In this document: piece by piece, positions 26,914 to 37,443 of the stretch
Numbering within the stretch: the first letter of the stretch is position 1
Layout of the letters: every line of letters starts with the position of its first letter
From: Metabacillus litoralis
GTDB taxonomy: Bacteria > Bacillota > Bacilli > Bacillales > Bacillaceae
Assembly: GCF_003667825.1 (NCBI RefSeq)
Contig: NZ_CP033043.1
Location: 1,179,001 to 1,243,000 of the forward strand
Length of the DNA stretch: 64,000 nucleotides
Direction of reading: 5' to 3'
Notes under the pieces: model-generated
The model's database searches: none
Told to the model about the DNA's origin: nothing
Seen by the model: only the letters and a program-made list of their open reading frames with translations
Made by a program: the position numbers and the translations under genes

Positions 26914-27843
26914 ATGGATGTTTTCATTTTGCTCTTAACAGCAGCCATATCATCTGGTACACCATTGCTGTTTGCAGTACTAGGAGGAATTTTAAGTGAA
27001 AAAGCAGGCGTCATACATCTTGGTACTGAAGGCATTATGCTAATTGGGGCAGTCATGTCATGTATTGTTTTTATTGAAACCGAAAGCTTGTTCGTAACAT
27101 TTATTGCCTGCTTATTAGCCTCAGGATTCCTCGGACTTATTCATGCATTTTTAAGTATTAGTTTAGGTGCTAATCAAATTGTGAGTGGGTTAGCGATCAC
27201 TTTATTCGGTACGGGACTGAGTGCGTATTTAGGTAAATCTGTAGCAGGAATTGCGTTACCGGTATCCGTTCCGAAGGTGGAGCTAAGTTGGCTGGAGTTC
27301 ATCCCTGTGATCGGTAAGGTGTTTTCAAACCTCGATCTTTTCATTTGGATGAGTATTGTGTTAACGATTGTTCTTTATTTATATATGTACAAAACTTCGT
27401 GGGGCCTTCATTTAAAAGCGGTTGGTGATAGTCCTTCAACTACAGATGTGATGGGTATTTCAGTAACAGGTTTTCGTTATTTTCACGTCATTGTCGGCTC
27501 GATGCTTATGGGACTATCAGGATTTTATCTCATCATGGCCTATTCACCGAACTGGATAGAAGGAATGACAGCTGGAAGAGGTTGGATTGCGATTGCTTTA
27601 ATTATCTTTGCTCGCTGGAATCCTATCTACGCATTATTTTGCGCCTATTTTTTCGGTGGCCTTGATGCACTTGGTTTTCGTATTCAACTATTTGAAATAC
27701 CGGTTCCATCTTATTTTCTGAAAATGATTCCCTATTTTGCAACGATTGTAGTCTTAATGTTTGTTGGCTGGAAAAACAGAAACAAACCTCCGATTGAACC
27801 AAAGTCATTAGGAGTTCCGTATTTCCGCGAGCAACGATTTTAA
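26914..27843 (+). CDS. BMP-type ABC transporter permease 2
   Basis: 309 aa, 8-9 helices, NupQ-like. HLGTEGIMLIGA and GANQIVSGLAITLFGTGLSAYLG motifs. ATG follows GGAAGGGAGGC; 57-bp gap after permease 1. Part of the same transporter operon. Confidence 0.88.
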   Translation: MDVFILLLTAAISSGTPLLFAVLGGILSEKAGVIHLGTEGIMLIGAVMSCIVFIETESLFVTFIACLLASGFLGLIHAFLSISLGANQIVSGLAITLFGTGLSAYLGKSVAGIALPVSVPKVELSWLEFIPVIGKVFSNLDLFIWMSIVLTIVLYLYMYKTSWGLHLKAVGDSPSTTDVMGISVTGFRYFHVIVGSMLMGLSGFYLIMAYSPNWIEGMTAGRGWIAIALIIFARWNPIYALFCAYFFGGLDALGFRIQLFEIPVPSYFLKMIPYFATIVVLMFVGWKNRNKPPIEPKSLGVPYFREQRF

Positions 27844-27915
27844 TGATCAGATCACTTAAGGAGGTGGTGTATCCGGTAATTGAATAGATTTTTTTAAAAT
27901 AAGGGGGATATTGAG

Positions 27916-29052
27916 TTGAAGAAAAAAATAATGGGCTTATTTGTATTGATCATGATGTTCATGGTTATTGTTGCTTGTTCTCAGGAGTCTTCACAGCCTG
28001 CTGAACCTGAGACAACAGAAGAAGAAACAGAAGCAACAAAAACAGAATCAGAAACAGAGGAATTACCAAAAGTAGCATTTGTTTATATTGGTGTACCTGG
28101 TGATGGAGGTTGGACGTTCGAGCATGATAAAGGAAGACAAATGGTTGATGAAACATTTGGTATTACCTCGACAACAGTAGAAAATGTTCCGGAGGGTCCT
28201 GATGCTGAACGTGTTATTGAAGAGCTTGCTCAAGATCATGACATTATTTTTACAACAAGCTTTGGATATATGGATCCAACTGTGAATGTAGCTAAAAAAT
28301 ATCCTGATGTTGTGTTTATGCATGCAACTGGTTATAAAACCGCTGAAAACCTGGGTACATACCAAGGGAAAGGGTATCAGCCCGGATATTTAGCTGGGAT
28401 TGCGGCTGGAAAGTTAACAGAAAACAATAAAATTGGTTATGTTGGTGCCTTCCCAATACCAGAGGTGATTTACACAATTAATGCTTTCACATTAGGTGCA
28501 CAAAGTGTAAATCCAGATATTGAAGTTTCAGTTGTTTGGAGTAATACGTGGTTTGATCCTGCAACCGAAAGACAGGCAGCTATTACATTATTAGATGAAG
28601 GTGTTGACGTTCTAGCAAACTATCAAGATTCACCAGCGGGTATCCAAGCTGCTGCTGAACGAGGCGTTTGGGGAATGGGGAATGACTCTGACATGAACAA
28701 ATACGCTCCTGAGACTTATGTAACGAATCCAACTCTTAACTGGGGACCTTATTATGTTGATGTTGTGCAAAGTGTAATAGATGGGACATGGGAAACGAAT
28801 TCCTATTATGGAGGTTTAAAAGAAGGGATGGTTGACTTAGCTCCATTCGGTAAAAATGTACCACAGGATGTTCAGGATGCTGTTAATACGAAAAAACAAG
28901 AAATCATTGATGGAACTTTCGAGGTATTTAGTGGTCCTATTTATGATCAGTCAGGAGAAATTAAGCTCGATGAGGGAGAAACAATTCCTCTTGAAGAAAT
29001 TCTTAGCATGAACTGGTTTGTTAAAGGTGTAAAAGGAACAATTCCAGAATAA
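27916..29052 (+). CDS. BMP-family substrate-binding lipoprotein
   Basis: 378 aa. Signal peptide with lipobox ending VIVAC; Cys21 is lipidated and anchors the protein to the outer membrane face. A 35-residue Glu/Thr-rich linker follows, then the two-lobed BMP (PF02608) domain with AFVYIGVPGDGGWTFEHDKG. BMP members bind nucleosides or purine bases. TTG at 27916 follows AAGGGGGAT. The TTG start and lipoprotein-last order are unusual for the family. It precedes the Rieske gene by 19 bp. Confidence 0.9.
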   Translation: MKKKIMGLFVLIMMFMVIVACSQESSQPAEPETTEEETEATKTESETEELPKVAFVYIGVPGDGGWTFEHDKGRQMVDETFGITSTTVENVPEGPDAERVIEELAQDHDIIFTTSFGYMDPTVNVAKKYPDVVFMHATGYKTAENLGTYQGKGYQPGYLAGIAAGKLTENNKIGYVGAFPIPEVIYTINAFTLGAQSVNPDIEVSVVWSNTWFDPATERQAAITLLDEGVDVLANYQDSPAGIQAAAERGVWGMGNDSDMNKYAPETYVTNPTLNWGPYYVDVVQSVIDGTWETNSYYGGLKEGMVDLAPFGKNVPQDVQDAVNTKKQEIIDGTFEVFSGPIYDQSGEIKLDEGETIPLEEILSMNWFVKGVKGTIPE

Positions 29053-29071
29053 TCGGAAAGGATGACATGTC

Positions 29072-30049
29072 ATGCAAGTTAAAGATCCTGTTTTGTTTCA
29101 TCAATGGCATCCGGTCCTATTATCGAAAGAGTTAGCTGATCTTCCAAAGGCTGCTGAAGTTCTTGGTGAAAAGATTGTCATATTTCGTACGTCTCAAGGT
29201 GTGCATGCTTTTAAAGATTTATGTATTCACCGCGGAGTACCACTGTCATTAGGTAAGGTTGTGAATGATGCAATTGTTTGTCCATATCATGGATGGACCT
29301 ATAATACGTGTGGAACATGCACAAAAATCCCAGCAATGCCAATAGGAAAGGCGATACCAAGAAAGGCAAAAGCCATTACTTATCATTGTGTTGAAGAAGC
29401 CGGGTTAGTATGGGTCTGCCTGGGTCAACCAGAACATCACCCCGCTATTGGTGAAGAAAATGTGGGCAATGAATTGGTTCGTGTTGAAATGGGGCCTTAT
29501 GAAATCAATGCAGCAGGGCCACGGGTTGTTGAAAATTTCCTAGACGTTTCACATCTTATGTTCGTTCATGAAGGACTTCTTGGAGACAGTCAGTTTCCTG
29601 AAATTGGTGATTATGAGGTGCATGAGCAAGATGGAGTTCTAGTTTCTGATGAAATCGACATTTATCAACCAGATCCAGATGGAAGAGGGCATGGCGTCCA
29701 TGCAAAATACACGTATAAAGTCTTTCATCCACTTTGTGCAGGGTTTACAAAAAGAATTGATCATTCTGAAGAGTTTTTTGATCTTTATCTTATCGTTTCA
29801 CCAGTAAATGAAGAAAAAAGTAAAGCGTTTATGATTATGGAACGCAATTATGCGCTCGATGAAGATGAAAAGGTATTTGTGGATTTTCAAGACCTTTTAA
29901 TTGAACAAGACAAAATTATTGTAGAAAATCAAAAACCAGAGTTACTTCCACTTGATCTTCAAGCAGAGCTACATTTAAAGAGCGATAGAGTTAGTATTGC
30001 CTACAGAAAAATGTTAAAAGAAGTAGGATTATCATTTGGAACTGCATAA
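29072..30049 (+). CDS. Orphan Rieske non-heme iron oxygenase (VanA/NdmA-like)
   Basis: 325-aa oxygenase subunit. The Rieske cluster ligands are Cys51-x-His53 and Cys70-x2-His73. The mononuclear iron site is ENFLDVSHLMFVHEG (D-x2-H-x4-H). Length and motif fit the vanillate/methylxanthine demethylase type that needs a separate reductase. No ferredoxin or reductase gene is nearby. It follows the BMP transporter in the same direction with a 19-bp gap and AAGGATGAC site, implying the imported molecule is its substrate. A purine such as an N-methylated one is an inference. Confidence 0.85.
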   Translation: MQVKDPVLFHQWHPVLLSKELADLPKAAEVLGEKIVIFRTSQGVHAFKDLCIHRGVPLSLGKVVNDAIVCPYHGWTYNTCGTCTKIPAMPIGKAIPRKAKAITYHCVEEAGLVWVCLGQPEHHPAIGEENVGNELVRVEMGPYEINAAGPRVVENFLDVSHLMFVHEGLLGDSQFPEIGDYEVHEQDGVLVSDEIDIYQPDPDGRGHGVHAKYTYKVFHPLCAGFTKRIDHSEEFFDLYLIVSPVNEEKSKAFMIMERNYALDEDEKVFVDFQDLLIEQDKIIVENQKPELLPLDLQAELHLKSDRVSIAYRKMLKEVGLSFGTA

Positions 30050-30060
30050 AAATAAATGTA

Positions 30061-30087
30061 GGAAGGCTGTGAAAGCCTTTCTTTTTT
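30061..30087 (+). terminator. Intrinsic terminator after Rieske gene
   Basis: AAGGCT / AGCCTT with a 5-nt loop and a T6 run. It separates the transporter-Rieske operon from hut. Confidence 0.85.
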
Positions 30088-30203
30088 CGTATATCGAATC
30101 CTCTTACTCTATTATTTTTTTAAAATATAGTACTCAAAGAACAAACACATGCATAGGATAATTTTAGATACTAGACATTAGATGAAAAGAAAGAGTTGTT
30201 ATT

Positions 30204-30647
30204 ATGGCATTAAGTAAAAATCGATTAATTGGACGAAATGCAATTATGCTGTTGTTATCTGAAAATCCTAACGAACAGCTTCAATTCCTTCAACAAAACA
30301 AATGGAGGGGCTGTTTGGGGAAAGTGGGTTCGATGGAGGCGAATAAAGTCGTTGCATCTATTGAAACAGCAGCAAAGAAAAATGGCATCATTCAGTCTGA
30401 TGTTTATCGTGAATCACATGCATTATATCATGCGATTATGGAAGCCTTACATGGTGTAACGCGAGGTCAAGTACAGTTAGGTTCAGTGTTACGAACCGTT
30501 GGACTTTCTTTCGCGGTTTTACGTGGCAATCCATATGATCATGAGCAAGAAGGAGATTGGATTGCTGTCTCGTTATACGGAACGATCGGAGCTCCAGTAA
30601 AAGGCTCCGAGCATGAAACGATTGGCCTTGGTATTAATCATATATAA
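30204..30647 (+). CDS. hutP: Hut operon antiterminator HutP
   Basis: 147-aa RNA-binding protein. With L-histidine and Mg2+ it binds NAG triplets in the hut leader and disrupts a terminator. The expected metal/histidine residues His72, His76 ([15 protein letters not shown]) and His137 ([12 protein letters not shown]) are present, matching B. subtilis H73, H77 and H138. The ATG has a modest GAAAGAG site. It is first in the operon, directly before its own target. Confidence 0.95.
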   Translation: MALSKNRLIGRNAIMLLLSENPNEQLQFLQQNKWRGCLGKVGSMEANKVVASIETAAKKNGIIQSDVYRESHALYHAIMEALHGVTRGQVQLGSVLRTVGLSFAVLRGNPYDHEQEGDWIAVSLYGTIGAPVKGSEHETIGLGINHI

Positions 30648-30655
30648 AGTGCCCA

Positions 30656-30724
30656 TAGTTAATAGATAAGCAGGGGGCTATATCATGAAATCTTTGATTT
30701 CATTGATATAGCTCCCTTTTTTAT
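30656..30724 (+). promoter_or_regulatory. HutP-controlled attenuator (NAG triplets + terminator)
   Basis: TAG (30656), TAG (30663) and CAG (30671) precede a long hairpin whose arms are GGGGGCTATATCA and TGATATAGCTCCC, followed by T6. Four bases separate the two TAG triplets, the spacing known for HutP targets. A second hairpin, CCCTTTA / TAAAGGG at 30728-30747, lies between this terminator and the hutH ribosome site. Confidence 0.88.
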
Positions 30725-30766
30725 TGACCCTTTAATCAACTAAAGGGCAGGAGGGGAGTCGTAAAG

Positions 30767-32281
30767 ATGATTTTGCTAGATGGAGAAAGCTTAAGCTTTT
30801 CTACTTTACTAAAAATCCTATTTGAAGGAGAAGAAGTTGGATTCTCGGATGAAAGCTTAAAACGTGTGGTGGCAAGCAGAAAAGCGGTTGAAAAAATCGT
30901 TTCCGAGGAAAAAGTTGTTTATGGTATTACTACAGGATTCGGGAAATTTAGTGATGTGTTCATTGAAAAAGAAGACGTTGAGCTCCTTCAACTCAATTTA
31001 ATTCGTTCACATGCATGCGGAATTGGTGATCCGTTTCCAGAAGTTGTTTCACGAGCAATGCTTGTTTTACGTGCCAATGCCTTACTCAAAGGTTTTTCGG
31101 GTGTACGTCCTATTATCATTGAAAGATTAATTGATTTGGTAAATGCCGAAATTCATCCTATTATTCCACAACAAGGCTCTTTGGGCGCAAGTGGTGATCT
31201 AGCTCCACTTTCACATCTTGCTCTCGTGTTAATAGGAGAAGGTGATGTGCTGTATAAAGGTCAAAAAACAACAGCAATTCAAGCACTAGAGCAAGAATCG
31301 CTTTCCCCAATAACCCTTACAGCAAAGGAGGGGCTAGCCCTTATTAATGGCACTCAAGCGATGACCGCAATGGGCGTAGTTGCCTATCTAGAGGCAGAAA
31401 AGTTAGCCTATCAAGCTGACTTAATCTCGGCTGTAACCATAGAGGGTTTAAGGGGAATTCTGGATGCTTTTGATGAGGATATTCATCTTGCTCGTGGATA
31501 TAAAGAGCAAATTGACGTAGCGAACCGAATTAGATCCTATTTATCTGATAGTCTACTAACGACGAGACAAGGAGACATTCGCGTACAAGATGCCTATTCA
31601 ATTAGGTGCATTCCGCAAGTTCATGGGGCTACATGGCAAGCGTTAAATTATGTGAAAGAAAAACTTGAAATTGAAATGAATGCAGCAACAGATAATCCGT
31701 TACTTTTTCTTGGTGATGAAAAGGTATTGTCCGGTGGAAACTTTCATGGCCAGCCGATTGCCTTTGCTATGGACTTTTTAAAGATCGCCATTGCAGAATT
31801 AGCCAATATCTCTGAACGACGAATTGAAAGATTAGTAAATCCTCAACTAAATGATTTACCAGCCTTTTTAAGTCCTGAGCCTGGTCTACAATCAGGTGCG
31901 ATGATTATGCAATATGCCGCTGCCTCACTAGTCTCGGAAAACAAAACATTAGCACATCCGGCTAGTGTTGATAGTATTCCTTCATCAGCTAATCAAGAAG
32001 ATCACGTTAGTATGGGAACAATCGCGTCACGACACGCTTATCAAATTATTACAAATACTCGGCGAGTGCTAGCGGTAGAAGCAATTTGCAGTATTCAAGC
32101 GGCTGAATTTCGTGGTGTTCAAAAGATGTCAACCGTTACAAGGAAATTTTATGAAGAAGCAAGACAGGTTGTTCCATCCATCGTAAATGATCGAGTTTTT
32201 TCGATCGATATAGAAGCAATGCAACATTGGTTAAAGCTCGGAGCAACATCAATACCAACTAGCCTGGAGGGAACAAAATGA
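30767..32281 (+). CDS. hutH: Histidine ammonia-lyase
   Basis: 504 aa; converts L-histidine to urocanate and ammonia, the first step of histidine degradation. The MIO prosthetic group forms from Ala141-Ser142-Gly143 in [19 protein letters not shown] is conserved. ATG follows AGGAGGGGAG. Overlaps hutU by 4 bp. Transcription depends on HutP antitermination. Confidence 0.97.
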   Translation: MILLDGESLSFSTLLKILFEGEEVGFSDESLKRVVASRKAVEKIVSEEKVVYGITTGFGKFSDVFIEKEDVELLQLNLIRSHACGIGDPFPEVVSRAMLVLRANALLKGFSGVRPIIIERLIDLVNAEIHPIIPQQGSLGASGDLAPLSHLALVLIGEGDVLYKGQKTTAIQALEQESLSPITLTAKEGLALINGTQAMTAMGVVAYLEAEKLAYQADLISAVTIEGLRGILDAFDEDIHLARGYKEQIDVANRIRSYLSDSLLTTRQGDIRVQDAYSIRCIPQVHGATWQALNYVKEKLEIEMNAATDNPLLFLGDEKVLSGGNFHGQPIAFAMDFLKIAIAELANISERRIERLVNPQLNDLPAFLSPEPGLQSGAMIMQYAAASLVSENKTLAHPASVDSIPSSANQEDHVSMGTIASRHAYQIITNTRRVLAVEAICSIQAAEFRGVQKMSTVTRKFYEEARQVVPSIVNDRVFSIDIEAMQHWLKLGATSIPTSLEGTK

Positions 32282-33960
32282 ATTCAAACTATGTGGAGAA
32301 AATAAAAAGATATAGAGGTACAAAACTCAATACAAAAGGATGGCAACAAGAGGCTGCTCTTCGGATGTTAATGAATAATTTAGATCAAGATGTTGCCGAA
32401 AATCCTGAGGAGCTTGTTGTATATGGTGGAATTGGGAAAGCTGCACGAAATTGGGAAAGTTTCGATACAATCGTCACATCTCTAAAATCATTAGAAAATG
32501 ATGAAACACTGCTCATTCAATCTGGTAAGCCTGTTGTTATTTTTAAAACACATGAAAATGCGCCGCGTGTTTTGATGGCCAATTCCAATCTTGTTCCGGC
32601 TTATGCAAACTGGGATACGTTTCATGAACTCGACCAACAAGGACTTATGATGTACGGTCAAATGACGGCGGGCAGCTGGATTTATATTGGTTCCCAAGGT
32701 ATCGTTCAAGGCACATATGAAACATTTGCTGAATTAGCAAAACAACATTTTCACTCTTCTCTTAAAGGGACGATTACGTTAACCTCAGGACTTGGAGGAA
32801 TGGGTGGGGCACAACCTCTTGCTGTTACGATGAATGGCGGGGTTTGTCTTGCAATCGAAGTAGATGAAAGAAAAATTGACCGGAGAATAACAACGGGTTA
32901 TTTGGACGTAAAAGCTTATTCAACAGAGGAAGCGATACATGTAGCCGAAGAAGCGAAGAAAACTGGTAAAGCATTATCAATTGGTTTACTAGGTAATGCA
33001 TCTGAACTGTTATATAACATGATTGAACGTAATTTTATTCCAGATATTTTGACTGATCAAACCTCTGCTCATGATCCATTGAACGGATATATCCCCACAG
33101 GAATGTCCCTGAAGCAAGCAGCTCAGCTACGAATTACAAATCCAAAAGAATATGTAAAGCTTTCGAAAGCTTCTATAGCCAGTCATGTAAAAGCCATGCT
33201 CACAATAATGGATAAAGGAGCGGTCACCTTTGATTATGGAAACAATATTCGTCAGGTCGCTAAAGACGAAGGAGTAGAAAATGCTTATAAATTCCCAGGT
33301 TTCGTACCAGCTTATATTCGCCCGCAATTTTGTGAAGGAAAAGGTCCCTTTCGCTGGGTAGCATTATCAGGTGATCCTGAGGATATTTATAAAACAGATG
33401 AAGCGATAATGCGTACGTTCAGTGAAAATAAGCACTTATGTAATTGGATTAAAATGGCTCAGGAAAAAATTAAATTTCAAGGCTTACCTTCGCGGATATG
33501 CTGGTTAGGCTACGGCGAACGGGCAAAATTCGGGAAAATTTTAAACAACATGGTAGCAAGTGGCGAACTAAAAGCACCAATTGTGATTGGGCGGGACCAT
33601 TTAGATGCAGGCTCGGTAGCTTCGCCAAACCGTGAAACTGAGGCAATGAAGGATGGCTCAGATGCTGTGGCAGATTGGCCAATTTTAAACGCAATGATCA
33701 ATGCGGTTGGTGGTGCCACATGGGTTTCTGTTCATCATGGTGGTGGAGTTGGAATGGGATATTCCTTACATGCAGGTGTTGTTATTGTAGCGGACGGCAC
33801 GAAAGAAGCTGATCAAAGAATTCAACGTGTACTCACAACAGATCCAGGTATGGGTGTTGTTCGCCATGCTGATGCTGGCTACAAGCTTGCAATGAAAACA
33901 GCTCACCATCATAACATTCAAATGCCAATGCTTGAAAAGGGAGTTGATTCTTGTGAGTAA
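32278..33960 (+). CDS. hutU: Urocanate hydratase
   Basis: 560 aa; hydrates urocanate to imidazolonepropionate using tightly bound NAD+. NAD-site [12 protein letters not shown] and the active-site Cys in [13 protein letters not shown] are intact, as is [11 protein letters not shown]. Overlaps hutH by 4 bp and hutI by 8 bp. Confidence 0.97.
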   Translation: MNSNYVEKIKRYRGTKLNTKGWQQEAALRMLMNNLDQDVAENPEELVVYGGIGKAARNWESFDTIVTSLKSLENDETLLIQSGKPVVIFKTHENAPRVLMANSNLVPAYANWDTFHELDQQGLMMYGQMTAGSWIYIGSQGIVQGTYETFAELAKQHFHSSLKGTITLTSGLGGMGGAQPLAVTMNGGVCLAIEVDERKIDRRITTGYLDVKAYSTEEAIHVAEEAKKTGKALSIGLLGNASELLYNMIERNFIPDILTDQTSAHDPLNGYIPTGMSLKQAAQLRITNPKEYVKLSKASIASHVKAMLTIMDKGAVTFDYGNNIRQVAKDEGVENAYKFPGFVPAYIRPQFCEGKGPFRWVALSGDPEDIYKTDEAIMRTFSENKHLCNWIKMAQEKIKFQGLPSRICWLGYGERAKFGKILNNMVASGELKAPIVIGRDHLDAGSVASPNRETEAMKDGSDAVADWPILNAMINAVGGATWVSVHHGGGVGMGYSLHAGVVIVADGTKEADQRIQRVLTTDPGMGVVRHADAGYKLAMKTAHHHNIQMPMLEKGVDSCE

Positions 33961-35215
33961 GCCGATCTGGATCAAACATGCTGCTCAATTGGCTACACTT
34001 GCTTCAAATATAGATGGACCTCGTTCAAAAACAGCTATGTCTGAGCTCGGTATTATTGAAGATGGTAGCTTATGGATTGAATCAGGGGTTATCAAAGCAG
34101 TTGGTACAACAGACGAACTGAGGAATACTTATAGAGACGTAATAGACTCCGCTGAAATCATAGATGCCTCAAATAGCTTGGTAACACCAGGCTTAGTTGA
34201 TCCTCATACACATGTTGTTTATGGTGGCAGCAGGGAACGGGAATTTGAAATGAGGCTGCAAGGCTCAACCTACATGGACATCATGAATGAGGGAGGAGGA
34301 ATTCATGCTACAACTAGCATGACGAGAGAGGCAACGGAAAAGGAATTAATTCAACAAACAATAACCCGCCTAAATTCCTTCTTGGAGCATGGTGTAACAA
34401 CAATTGAAGGAAAAAGCGGATATGGCTTAAACCTTGAAACAGAGCTAAAGCAACTCAAAGTCATGAAAGAGCTTCAACAAATGCACAGCATTGATTTGGT
34501 AGCAACCTTTATGGGAGCACATGCAGTGCCAAAAGAATTTAAAGGTCGTGAAGAAGAGTACGTCGATTTTATTATTTATGACATGTTACCAGTTATTGCA
34601 CAGAAAAATCTTGCACAATTTATCGATGTTTTTTGTGAAAAAGGAGTTTTTACATGTGAGCAATCTAAACGAATAATAGAGGCTGGAAAGCACTATGGCT
34701 TGATACCAAAGATACATGCAGATGAAATTGTTAATACCAAAGGTGCAGAACTAGCTGCAGAGGTAGGAGCGATCTCCGCTGAACATTTACTTAAAACATC
34801 AAATCAAGGAATCGAAAAGATGGCTGAAGCAGGAACGATTGCTTGCTTACTACCTGCTACTGCTCTTTATCTTCGCGAACAATCAGCACAAGGGAGAAAA
34901 ATGATTGATCATGGTGTGCCGGTTGCTATCTCAACCGATTGCAACCCAGGTTCTTCACCAACTACTTCCATGCCACTTGTGATGAACCTTGCCTGTATTA
35001 ATATGAGGTTAACACCTGCCGAGGCCTTAACCGCAGCAACCTATAATGCAGCTTGTGCTATTAACCAACAGCATAAAGTTGGTTCTTTAGAAGCTGGAAA
35101 GCAAGCTGATATTGTACGCTGGAAGGTAAAAAACTATCAAGAATTACAATATCTATTCGGTGTTAATCATGTGAAAACGGTGTGGAAAAAGGGTGTGAAG
35201 GTGGTAGACAGATGA
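33953..35215 (+). CDS. hutI: Imidazolonepropionase
   Basis: 420 aa; metal-dependent amidohydrolase giving N-formimino-L-glutamate. Metal ligands in [10 protein letters not shown] and later His/Asp sites ([16 protein letters not shown]). The GTG at 33953 is chosen because GGGAG lies 9 nt before it; an in-frame TTG at 33932 would place the site within the gene. Overlaps hutU by 8 bp and hutG by 4 bp. Confidence 0.95.
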   Translation: MSKPIWIKHAAQLATLASNIDGPRSKTAMSELGIIEDGSLWIESGVIKAVGTTDELRNTYRDVIDSAEIIDASNSLVTPGLVDPHTHVVYGGSREREFEMRLQGSTYMDIMNEGGGIHATTSMTREATEKELIQQTITRLNSFLEHGVTTIEGKSGYGLNLETELKQLKVMKELQQMHSIDLVATFMGAHAVPKEFKGREEEYVDFIIYDMLPVIAQKNLAQFIDVFCEKGVFTCEQSKRIIEAGKHYGLIPKIHADEIVNTKGAELAAEVGAISAEHLLKTSNQGIEKMAEAGTIACLLPATALYLREQSAQGRKMIDHGVPVAISTDCNPGSSPTTSMPLVMNLACINMRLTPAEALTAATYNAACAINQQHKVGSLEAGKQADIVRWKVKNYQELQYLFGVNHVKTVWKKGVKVVDR

Positions 35216-36189
35216 AAAAGCATTGGCTGAAACCACCAGAATGGTCTTGGAATTCTTTTAGTGATGAAAACCCAACATCAGTTTCTCAATGGATTAAGTC
35301 ACTTCAAAGCTTTCAGGACATACCAGATTTAATCGTATACGGTGCACCAATTTCTCGTTCATCCATTAGTGTTTCAGGCGCATCATTATATCCTTCTGAA
35401 TTTCGAAGAATGTGGAAAAGTTTTAGCACTTATAACATTGATGAAGATGTGGATCTTGCTTCTTTTAATGTTGCCGATGCAGGTGATATTGACATGCATA
35501 CAACAGATATTCCATTGTCACATCAAAGAATTCAGCAAACAACCGCATACCTCACCAAATGTTATCCAACTTCTCGAATATGTATGATAGGTGGTGATCA
35601 TTCAACAACTGCTTGTGCTGTTCGAGGAATCAAAGAAATGTATCCATTTGAGACGATCGGGATCTTACAGCTTGATACCCATCTTGATGTTCGAGATCCA
35701 CGAATATTAGGTCCGGCGAATGGAACCCCCATACGTCAGTTGATTGACGACAATACTGTTATGGGAAAGCATATAATGAATATCGGGCCACACGGTTATT
35801 TTAATGCAAAATCACTTATTGATTACGCAAAGAAACATAGCATCAACATCATTACCTTACAAGCAGCGAGAAAAAAAGGTGTTTCCCAAACAGTGAAAGA
35901 ATCTCTTCAGCATTTATCAAACTGTGTTGACCGAATTTACGTTACCGTTGATATGGATGTTCTTGATATTTCCTTTGCTCCTGGAGTACCAGCCTCTACA
36001 CCGGGAGGTATGAGCACATCAGAATTATTTGATAGCTTAATAGAAATTGGGAAGGAACCAGCCGTTAAACATATAGATTTTGTTTGTTTAGATCCAAGTA
36101 AGGATTCATCTGTTCAAGAAACAGTGAAGATTGGCTGTTATGCATGGCTTCAGTATGTAACGGGGTGTGTGTTGCAAGATAAGGAATAG
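35212..36189 (+). CDS. hutG: Formimidoylglutamase
   Basis: 325-aa arginase-family enzyme; hydrolyses N-formimino-L-glutamate to glutamate and formamide. Binuclear manganese ligands in GGDHS, LDTHLDVR and VDMDVLDISFAPG. ATG at 35212 overlaps the hutI stop, with AAGGTGG upstream. No histidine permease (hutM) follows; the operon ends at a terminator. Confidence 0.95.
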   Translation: MKKHWLKPPEWSWNSFSDENPTSVSQWIKSLQSFQDIPDLIVYGAPISRSSISVSGASLYPSEFRRMWKSFSTYNIDEDVDLASFNVADAGDIDMHTTDIPLSHQRIQQTTAYLTKCYPTSRICMIGGDHSTTACAVRGIKEMYPFETIGILQLDTHLDVRDPRILGPANGTPIRQLIDDNTVMGKHIMNIGPHGYFNAKSLIDYAKKHSINIITLQAARKKGVSQTVKESLQHLSNCVDRIYVTVDMDVLDISFAPGVPASTPGGMSTSELFDSLIEIGKEPAVKHIDFVCLDPSKDSSVQETVKIGCYAWLQYVTGCVLQDKE

Positions 36190-36194
36190 GGGGG

Positions 36195-36225
36195 ACAGCT
36201 CATTTTAAAGATGGGCTGTTTTTTT
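36195..36225 (+). terminator. Hut operon terminator
   Basis: ACAGCTCAT / ATGGGCTGT (one G-T pair) followed by seven T. Confidence 0.85.
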
Positions 36226-36325
36226 ATTCAGGGTGTGAGAAATATCACCGAGCTATCCATTATAACAAGGTAAACTTAACTCATAGGAAGAACCTTCCTT
36301 AAAAGAAAAGTAGGGAGAGATGATC

Positions 36326-36787
36326 ATGAATATGGTCTATGAGAATATCCTTGTTGCAATTGATGGATCAAAAGAAGCTGAGTGGGCTTTTCGAAAGGCC
36401 GTTAGTATCGCAAAAAGAAACCATGCACACTTAATATTGTGTACAATTATTGATTCAAGAGAAGTAGTGTTAACATCCTATGGGTTACCAATCGAACCAG
36501 CATTTATTGAACATGCTGAAAATTTTTCACATTCTCTATTAACAAAATATAAAAATATCGCAATTGAAAACGGGTTATTAAATGTAGAAGCAATTATCGA
36601 ATATGGCTCTCCAAAAGTAAAGATTGCAAAAGAAATTGCACCTGAAAAGAAGGTGGACTTAATCGTTTGTGGTGCAACAGGAATGAACGCCGTTGAAAGA
36701 ATATTTGTCGGAAGTGTATCTGAACACATTTTACGATACGCAAACTGCGATGTATTGATCGTTCGAACAGAAAAAGAAGAAGAATAA
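36326..36787 (+). CDS. Universal stress protein (UspA family)
   Basis: 153 aa. ATP-binding signature GATGMNAVERIFVGSVSEHI, the G-x2-G-x9-G(S/T) pattern, plus DGSKEAEWAF at the N-terminus. ATG at 36326 chosen over 36320 for spacing from GGGAGAG. It lies 19 bp before the hibernation-factor gene, suggesting a shared stress or stationary-phase operon. No SigB promoter was recognised upstream. Confidence 0.88.
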   Translation: MNMVYENILVAIDGSKEAEWAFRKAVSIAKRNHAHLILCTIIDSREVVLTSYGLPIEPAFIEHAENFSHSLLTKYKNIAIENGLLNVEAIIEYGSPKVKIAKEIAPEKKVDLIVCGATGMNAVERIFVGSVSEHILRYANCDVLIVRTEKEEE

Positions 36788-36806
36788 AGTTTTAGGAGGA
36801 GTAGCA

Positions 36807-37364
36807 ATGAATCTAATTATTCACAGCAAAAATCTTGAATTAACCGAAGCTTTAAAAACCTATGTTGATCAAAAAATTGGTTTGGTTATGGAGCACTATT
36901 TTGAAGACACAACAACTTTCCAAATTCATATTAATTTATCTACCTTCAAAAATAATCACTGTATTGAAGTAACTATTCATCTTGGTGATATAACCATTCG
37001 AGCAGAAGAAAAAACAAACGATATGTATCAATCTATTGATCTAGTAGAAGAAAAATTAAAAAGACAAATTCGTAAATACAAAACAAGAAGAAATCGTAAG
37101 CTGCGAAAAGGAAAAATAATTGAACAAGCTCCAGTGTTTGAAATCCCGACAGCAGAGCAAGAGGAAGAGGAAATTGTTCGTATTAAACAATTTCAATTCA
37201 AACCGATGAGTACAGAAGAAGCGATACTACAAATGAATTTACTAGATCATCAGTTCTTTGTCTATCAAGATGCGGAAACAGATCAATTTAGTATCGTATA
37301 CAAACGGAAAAACGGTCAGTATGGGTTGATTATTTCTGATGAAAAAATTGCTGTGAACATGTAA
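36807..37364 (+). CDS. hpf: Long-form ribosome hibernation promoting factor
   Basis: 185 aa. The N-terminal S30AE/HPF domain has the basic stretch KLKRQIRKYKTRRNRKLRKG. The C-terminal long-form extension (FKPMSTEEAILQMNLLDHQFFVYQDAET) drives 100S ribosome dimers. AGGAGGAG precedes ATG. The principal hpf of Bacillaceae usually stands next to secA; here it follows a usp gene, so it may be an additional paralogue. Not checkable within the window. Confidence 0.88.
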   Translation: MNLIIHSKNLELTEALKTYVDQKIGLVMEHYFEDTTTFQIHINLSTFKNNHCIEVTIHLGDITIRAEEKTNDMYQSIDLVEEKLKRQIRKYKTRRNRKLRKGKIIEQAPVFEIPTAEQEEEEIVRIKQFQFKPMSTEEAILQMNLLDHQFFVYQDAETDQFSIVYKRKNGQYGLIISDEKIAVNM

Positions 37365-37387
37365 TTTAAGAAAGTTCCTCATAAGAG

Positions 37388-37417
37388 GGAATTGCTGATA
37401 TATGGCAGTTCCTTTTT
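37388..37417 (+). terminator. Intrinsic terminator after hpf
   Basis: GGAATTGC / GCAGTTCC (one G-T pair) followed by five T. Confidence 0.8.
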
Positions 37418-37443
37418 AGATTGGAGAATGACCATTCTTGTCT

